Below, one piece after another: positions 61,294 through 64,000 of a stretch of 64,000 nucleotides of DNA; the stretch's first letter is position 1; the number at the start of each line of letters is the position of its first letter. The notes beneath the pieces were generated by a model. That model was given only the letters and a program-made list of their open reading frames with translations, was not told the origin of the DNA and did not search any database. The stretch comes from Alphaproteobacteria bacterium (GTDB lineage: Bacteria > Pseudomonadota > Alphaproteobacteria > Caulobacterales > Aquidulcibacteraceae), in NCBI GenBank assembly GCA_026400735.1, contig JAPLOL010000090.1, positions 1 through 64,000 on the forward strand, in the 5' to 3' direction. The position numbers and the translations under genes are program-made.

Positions 61294-62184
61294 ATGAGAC
61301 TTTCCATCGCCCTGGGCATCGCCGCGGCCGCTCTGACGGTCGCCGCGGCCAGCGCTCAATCAAGCCACCGTGTCATGATCCGTCACGGCGGCGGTAGCGA
61401 CATCAATATCGACGCCAACGAAGACGGTTGGATCACGCGCGCCGAAGCTTCGTCAGCCTATGAGCGCATCTTCGCCGATCTCGACACCAACCACGATGGC
61501 AGACTGAACGATGCAGATCACGCCGCCCGCCGCGAGCGCCACGCCGACGCATCCGAGAATGTCCGCGTGTTCAGCAACGGCAATGGCCGCGAAGTGCGCG
61601 TCATCACCGGCGATGTCGACGAAGAAGCACAGGCTCGCATTGAAGCAGAGATCGACGAAGCCATGAGCCGCGCTGATGTCGAAATCGAACGTGCAGAGCG
61701 CGAATCCGATCGCGCCGAGCGGCAATCGGAACGTGCCGAACGCGATGCAGAACGCGCCGAACGCCAAGCAGAACACGCTGCCGAGCGCGCCGAGCGCCAC
61801 GTCCGCCGCATTCACAGCGACGGGGACCGTGAAGTCATTATCATCCGCACCAACGGCGAAGGCGGCTCATGGACAACGCTTGAAGGCGATGACATCGCGC
61901 CTCTGCCGCCGGTCCCGCCAGTTCCGCCCATACCTGGCGTTGCGCCGGTACCACCGGTGCCGCCTGTGCCTGCGATGCCGTTCATGATGCTGATCGCAAA
62001 CTCGGAAGAAGCCGATCGCGACGGCGATGGCGCACTCAGCCGCGAAGAGTTCGTCGCGCAGCATTTGCGCTTCTTCGATGCGAGCGATGCCAACGGCGAT
62101 GGCCGCGTCCGCTTCGAAGAGCCGCCGCGCCCGCCTGAGCCGCCGGCGCCCCCATCTCCACCCGAACCGCCGCGTCGGCGCTAG
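61294..62184 (+). CDS. Secreted EF-hand protein with charged coiled coil and Pro-rich linkers
   Basis: A 296-residue exported protein (signal peptide to ASAQ). Two N-terminal EF-hand loops (DANEDGWITRAE, DTNHDGRLNDAD), a heptad-repeat helix of ERAERxS/A units (~120-170), a strand GDREVIIIRTNGEG, a Pro/Val-rich linker, then two more EF loops (DRDGDGALSREE, DANGDGRVRFEE) and a Pro-rich tail. It should bind calcium outside the cytoplasm. AGAGGGGAATGCC precedes the ATG. The helix-strand-Pro order is shared with the sensor region of the kinase at 57459-59324. Confidence 0.78.
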   Translation: MRLSIALGIAAAALTVAAASAQSSHRVMIRHGGGSDINIDANEDGWITRAEASSAYERIFADLDTNHDGRLNDADHAARRERHADASENVRVFSNGNGREVRVITGDVDEEAQARIEAEIDEAMSRADVEIERAERESDRAERQSERAERDAERAERQAEHAAERAERHVRRIHSDGDREVIIIRTNGEGGSWTTLEGDDIAPLPPVPPVPPIPGVAPVPPVPPVPAMPFMMLIANSEEADRDGDGALSREEFVAQHLRFFDASDANGDGRVRFEEPPRPPEPPAPPSPPEPPRRR

Positions 62185-62187
62185 TTC

Positions 62188-62226
62188 GGGCCCGGCCGGG
62201 GTCTCATCCAACTCCGGCCGGGAGCC
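62188..62226 (+). terminator. Hairpin after the EF-hand gene
   Basis: CCCGGCCGG pairs with CCGGCCGGG around a ~14-base loop just after the stop codon; the tail (AGCCTTATCC) has few T residues, so it may be a weak terminator. Confidence 0.45.
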
Positions 62227-62239
62227 TTATCCACTGCAG

Positions 62240-62255
62240 TGTGACCGATGTCACA
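62240..62255. promoter_or_regulatory. CRP/FNR-type palindrome
   Basis: TGTGACCGATGTCACA is a perfect TGTGA-N6-TCACA dyad, 78 bases before the first micropeptide ATG. This is the consensus bound by CRP-family regulators. Confidence 0.6.
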
Positions 62256-62333
62256 GCGGCCGCTGCATCCAAACAATATCTTGGCTGCATCAGAGGTTCA
62301 GACGAACCGCAACGCCAAGTCAGGGAGCCAACA

Positions 62334-62426
62334 ATGTCCAAGTTTTTCTGCATCGCCGCCGCGCTGGCTTTCTTCGCACCGGTTGCGTTTGCCACCCTCA
62401 ATCAAGCTGCTTTGATCGTCGCCTGA
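62334..62426 (+). CDS. Micropeptide 1 (30 residues, signal-peptide-like)
   Basis: Basic N-terminus, hydrophobic core and AFFAPVAFA ending in an Ala-x-Ala site, then TLNQAALIVA. GGGAG lies 6 bases upstream of the ATG. A terminator follows 34 bases after the stop. It shares the core F-x-x-F-x-PVA-x-A and tail x-QAA-x-I-V-A with three neighbouring genes. If processed, a ~10-residue peptide would be released; otherwise it is a membrane peptide. Confidence 0.7.
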   Translation: MSKFFCIAAALAFFAPVAFATLNQAALIVA

Positions 62427-62460
62427 TCCCCCAAACCCGCCTGCGACGGTCAATTTAAGG

Positions 62461-62499
62461 AAGCCGCGAACCACCCTAGAGGTTCGCGGCTTTTCCTTT
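62461..62499 (+). terminator. Terminator of micropeptide cassette 1
   Basis: A 12-bp stem AAGCCGCGAACC/GGTTCGCGGCTT with loop ACCCTAGA is followed by TTCCTTTG. Confidence 0.85.
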
Positions 62500-62571
62500 G
62501 CGCGTTTGCATCCAAGGCGGCGACGCCGCGCATCCCATGAGCACGAGACAAGATCGCTCGAGGGAAATGAG

Positions 62572-62691
62572 ATGGAAAAAATTCGCACGTTAACGACTGC
62601 AGCGAGAACCACAGCGTTCGTCGCAGCTTTTGTGTTGTTCGTCCCCGTCGCGTTCGCGGCGCTGATGCAGGCCGCGCAGATCATTTCCTAA
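62572..62691 (+). CDS. Micropeptide 2 (39 residues, signal-peptide-like)
   Basis: The longest member, with a nine-residue longer N-terminus (MEKIRTLTTAARTTAFVAAF) before the shared core VLFVPVAFA and tail ALMQAAQIIS. GAGGGA lies 6 bases upstream of the ATG. It ends in Ser instead of Ala. A terminator follows 19 bases after the stop. Confidence 0.72.
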   Translation: MEKIRTLTTAARTTAFVAAFVLFVPVAFAALMQAAQIIS

Positions 62692-62710
62692 CGCCAGCGT
62701 CAATCTGCCG

Positions 62711-62742
62711 AAAGGCGCGAAGCTCTTCGCTTCGCGCTTTTT
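62711..62742 (+). terminator. Terminator of micropeptide cassette 2
   Basis: AAAG(G)CGCGAAG pairs with CTTCGCGCTTT (one bulged G), followed by TTCATTTTTG. Confidence 0.8.
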
Positions 62743-62888
62743 CATTTTTGTGAATGCGTCCGCTTCGCGCCGAACACGCATCTAACAATTGGGCAACGAG
62801 CCCGTTGAAATGCGCCGCGCCACTTTCCCTCTCTTGCGGCGCCTTCGGGAGAAAGCGCGGATCTTGGCCACAAGGTCCGCGCTTTTGT
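62743..62888 (+). repeat. Decayed micropeptide cassette with surviving terminator
   Basis: A terminator-like hairpin AAAGCGCGGA-T-CTTG/CAAG-G-TCCGCGCTTT + TGTTTG (62852-62888) stands here without a signal-peptide-like frame before it. ATGCGTCC...GCATCTAACA upstream resembles the leader blocks of the other cassettes. It looks like a fifth cassette that lost its peptide. Confidence 0.45.
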
Positions 62889-62954
62889 TTGAACAGCGAT
62901 GCGAAAACGAAGCGAAGAAAAATTCATCACGCCGCATCCAAGCGCAGAGGCGAC

Positions 62955-62971
62955 GGCATCTCATAGTCAAC
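62955..62971 (+). promoter_or_regulatory. Conserved leader block of cassette 3
   Basis: GGCATCTCATAGTCAAC, identical to 63215-63231 ahead of cassette 4, 29 bases before the ATG. Weaker relatives (GCATCCAA; GCATCCCATGAGCAC) precede cassettes 1 and 2. It may be a promoter element or an RNA-pairing site. Confidence 0.5.
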
Positions 62972-63000
62972 GAACCACGAAACACCTGAGGGAAACGAAA

Positions 63001-63093
63001 ATGACCAAGATTGCTTCTATCGCCGCCGCCTTTGTTTTGTTTGCTCCGGTCGCCGTCGCGATTTTTGCCCAAGCTGCCCAGATCGTCGCCTAA
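63001..63093 (+). CDS. Micropeptide 3 (30 residues, signal-peptide-like)
   Basis: MTKIASIAAAFVLFAPVAVA followed by IFAQAAQIVA. GAGGGAA lies 6 bases upstream of the ATG. The same hydrophobic core and tail as its neighbours, with Ile-Phe at the presumed mature start. A terminator follows 29 bases later. Confidence 0.72.
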   Translation: MTKIASIAAAFVLFAPVAVAIFAQAAQIVA

Positions 63094-63122
63094 CCCTGCC
63101 CCCGCAGCGACGGTCAACAACG

Positions 63123-63157
63123 AAGGCGCGGAGCTCGGGCTCCGCGCCTTTTGTTTT
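63123..63157 (+). terminator. Terminator of micropeptide cassette 3
   Basis: A 12-bp stem AAGGCGCGGAGC/GCTCCGCGCCTT with loop TCGG is followed by TTGTTTTG. Confidence 0.88.
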
Positions 63158-63214
63158 GGGCAAAATCTAAACGCGAAGAAATTCGCGCGCCGCGCATCCG
63201 CCGAGAGCGACACC

Positions 63215-63231
63215 GGCATCTCATAGTCAAC
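63215..63231 (+). promoter_or_regulatory. Conserved leader block of cassette 4
   Basis: Second identical copy of GGCATCTCATAGTCAAC, 35 bases before the ATG of micropeptide 4. Confidence 0.5.
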
Positions 63232-63266
63232 ACACAAACAACCAGTTCGATTTGAAAGCGACTACA

Positions 63267-63359
63267 ATGAAAAAATTTGCATTCGTCCTCGCAGCGTTCG
63301 TGCTCTTCGCACCCGTCGCGTATGCGGCGCTGTACCAAGCTGCTCTGATCGTCGCGTAA
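63267..63359 (+). CDS. Micropeptide 4 (30 residues, signal-peptide-like)
   Basis: MKKFAFVLAAFVLFAPVAYA followed by ALYQAALIVA: the most canonical signal peptide of the family, with Lys-Lys start and Ala-Tyr-Ala cleavage site. The ribosome-binding site is weak (GAAAGCG). A terminator follows 31 bases after the stop, then the convergent pbpC gene. Confidence 0.74.
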   Translation: MKKFAFVLAAFVLFAPVAYAALYQAALIVA

Positions 63360-63390
63360 TCCCTCCCCCGAGATCGCGACATCAGTTGCT

Positions 63391-63430
63391 AGGCGCGGAT
63401 CGTCCTCCCACGATCCGCGCCTTTTCTTTT
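63391..63430 (+). terminator. Terminator of micropeptide cassette 4
   Basis: A 12-bp stem AGGCGCGGATCG/CGATCCGCGCCT with loop TCCTCCCA is followed by TTTCTTTTG. Confidence 0.88.
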
Positions 63431-63433
63431 GCG

Positions 63434-64000
63434 CTAGCCGCTATCGCGAATGCGCACGCGAACATGGGCGCTTTGGCCGTCGGCATCGACAACAGTGACG
63501 TTGTAAAAGCCCGGCGCGGACGGGCGCCAAATCGAGCGACCGCTGGTGGATTCACCAGCGACGCGCTGGCCCTCCGCGTACCACGTCAGCGGCGCCCGCC
63601 CGCCGCGCGCTGAAAGCGAGAGACCACGGGAGTTCGATGTGTAGTCGAGCACAAGCACTTCAGCGCCTGACGGTGGGAAGAGGATCGAAAGGTCTTCGCG
63701 GTCGCCGTCCTCGAAGCGCGCCAGCGCCGGCGCGACCGGATCGTGATGTTCTTCCTCGTGCTCCGGCGGTGGTGGCGTGCCGAGCAGATCGAACGCTTCA
63801 AACAAGATTGGCAGCGCTTCGCTACGACCAGTGCGGCCAGGACGTGGCGCGCCGTCGGGACGGCCTACCCACACACCGATTGCGTAACCGTTCGACACGC
63901 CCATCGCCCACGCATCGCGGAAGCCGTAGGACGTGCCCGTCTTAAACGCGACTTGTGGCGCGCCTTGCGCGACAGAAGCCGGCACGCGTCCCGCCGGGTG
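63434..64000 (-). CDS. pbpC: Penicillin-binding protein 1C, C-terminal part
   Basis: The frame is open to the window edge, so only the last ~188 residues are present. FKTGTSYGFRDAWAMG is the KTG motif of the transpeptidase domain, then GVWVGRPDG. After a His/Glu-rich linker comes the C-terminal BiPBP_C-like domain (LSARGGRAPLTWYAEGQRV; PGFYNVTVVDADGQSA). PBP1C is a class A bifunctional peptidoglycan synthase in the inner membrane; catalytic Ser and glycosyltransferase lie outside the window. Confidence 0.88.
   Translation of the reverse strand, partial: HPAGRVPASVAQGAPQVAFKTGTSYGFRDAWAMGVSNGYAIGVWVGRPDGAPRPGRTGRSEALPILFEAFDLLGTPPPPEHEEEHHDPVAPALARFEDGDREDLSILFPPSGAEVLVLDYTSNSRGLSLSARGGRAPLTWYAEGQRVAGESTSGRSIWRPSAPGFYNVTVVDADGQSAHVRVRIRDSG

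Noticed and set aside
62789-62989. 66-codon frame in the decayed micropeptide cassette
   Set aside because: It starts Arg-rich, runs through the terminator hairpin and has no signal-peptide core, so it is not a family member.

Overview
The window is about 60-65% GC and gene-dense, with alphaproteobacterial gene content. It carries several TonB and beta-barrel envelope genes, a YdbH/YnbE/YdbL set, a bacteriophytochrome with an HWE kinase, and a CsgG-like protein. The style suggests Caulobacterales (a Hyphomonadaceae-like lineage), but this is inferred from gene content only. No rRNA or canonical tRNA gene was seen.

Layout. 1-6243: the end of an aminopeptidase-like polysaccharide-cluster gene, a beta-barrel protein, an acid-phosphatase-like metallophosphoesterase, a small secreted acidic protein, a periplasmic transglutaminase and an ABC-F ATPase. 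6244-9140: the most unusual locus. A strong terminator is followed by a tandem array of seven structured RNA units plus one collapsed remnant (6700-7718), directly upstream of a Ro60/Rsr (TROVE-vWA) gene. Every unit is closed by its own complementary terminal stem around the conserved strands TGGTGAAGA and GTTCC. Units 3 and 8 contain a circularly permuted tRNA-like module (T arm, closed acceptor stem, D arm), and units 2 and 5 contain parts of one. This is the architecture expected of bacterial Y RNAs that mimic tRNA, here expanded into an array.

9160-24224: an exopolysaccharide cluster. It encodes an RmlC-like epimerase, an SDR epimerase, an initiating sugar-phosphate transferase, a Wzc-like co-polymerase/tyrosine kinase, three glycosyltransferases, a pyruvyl transferase, a Wzy-like polymerase, an AsnB-type amidotransferase and a secreted beta-helix protein. 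24270-28501: thioesterase, receiver protein, soluble histidine kinase, NarL-type regulator and M23 peptidase. 28691-32784: the YdbH-YnbE-YdbL envelope lipid-transport set. 32839-35929: heme oxygenase plus bacteriophytochrome, so chromophore supply and photoreceptor in one operon. 36246-48124: metabolism and housekeeping (nadE, cysQ, GST-FKBP-argE operon, CsgG-SH3 protein, fused Dpp-type ATPase, Fe-alcohol dehydrogenase). 48132-54577: AraC regulator, membrane and TPR proteins, hydrolase, subtilase lipoprotein with a small partner, and a duplicated-domain protein.

54632-61142: a TonB-dependent receptor broken by an out-of-frame internal deletion, then a serine hydrolase/OmpR regulator/histidine kinase operon. 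The kinase's predicted periplasmic region resembles the EF-hand secreted protein at 61294. 62240-63430: a second unusual locus with four tandem cassettes, each encoding a 30-39 residue signal-peptide-like micropeptide followed by its own terminator. A fifth, decayed cassette lies among them and a perfect CRP-type palindrome lies upstream of the first. The window ends inside penicillin-binding protein 1C.
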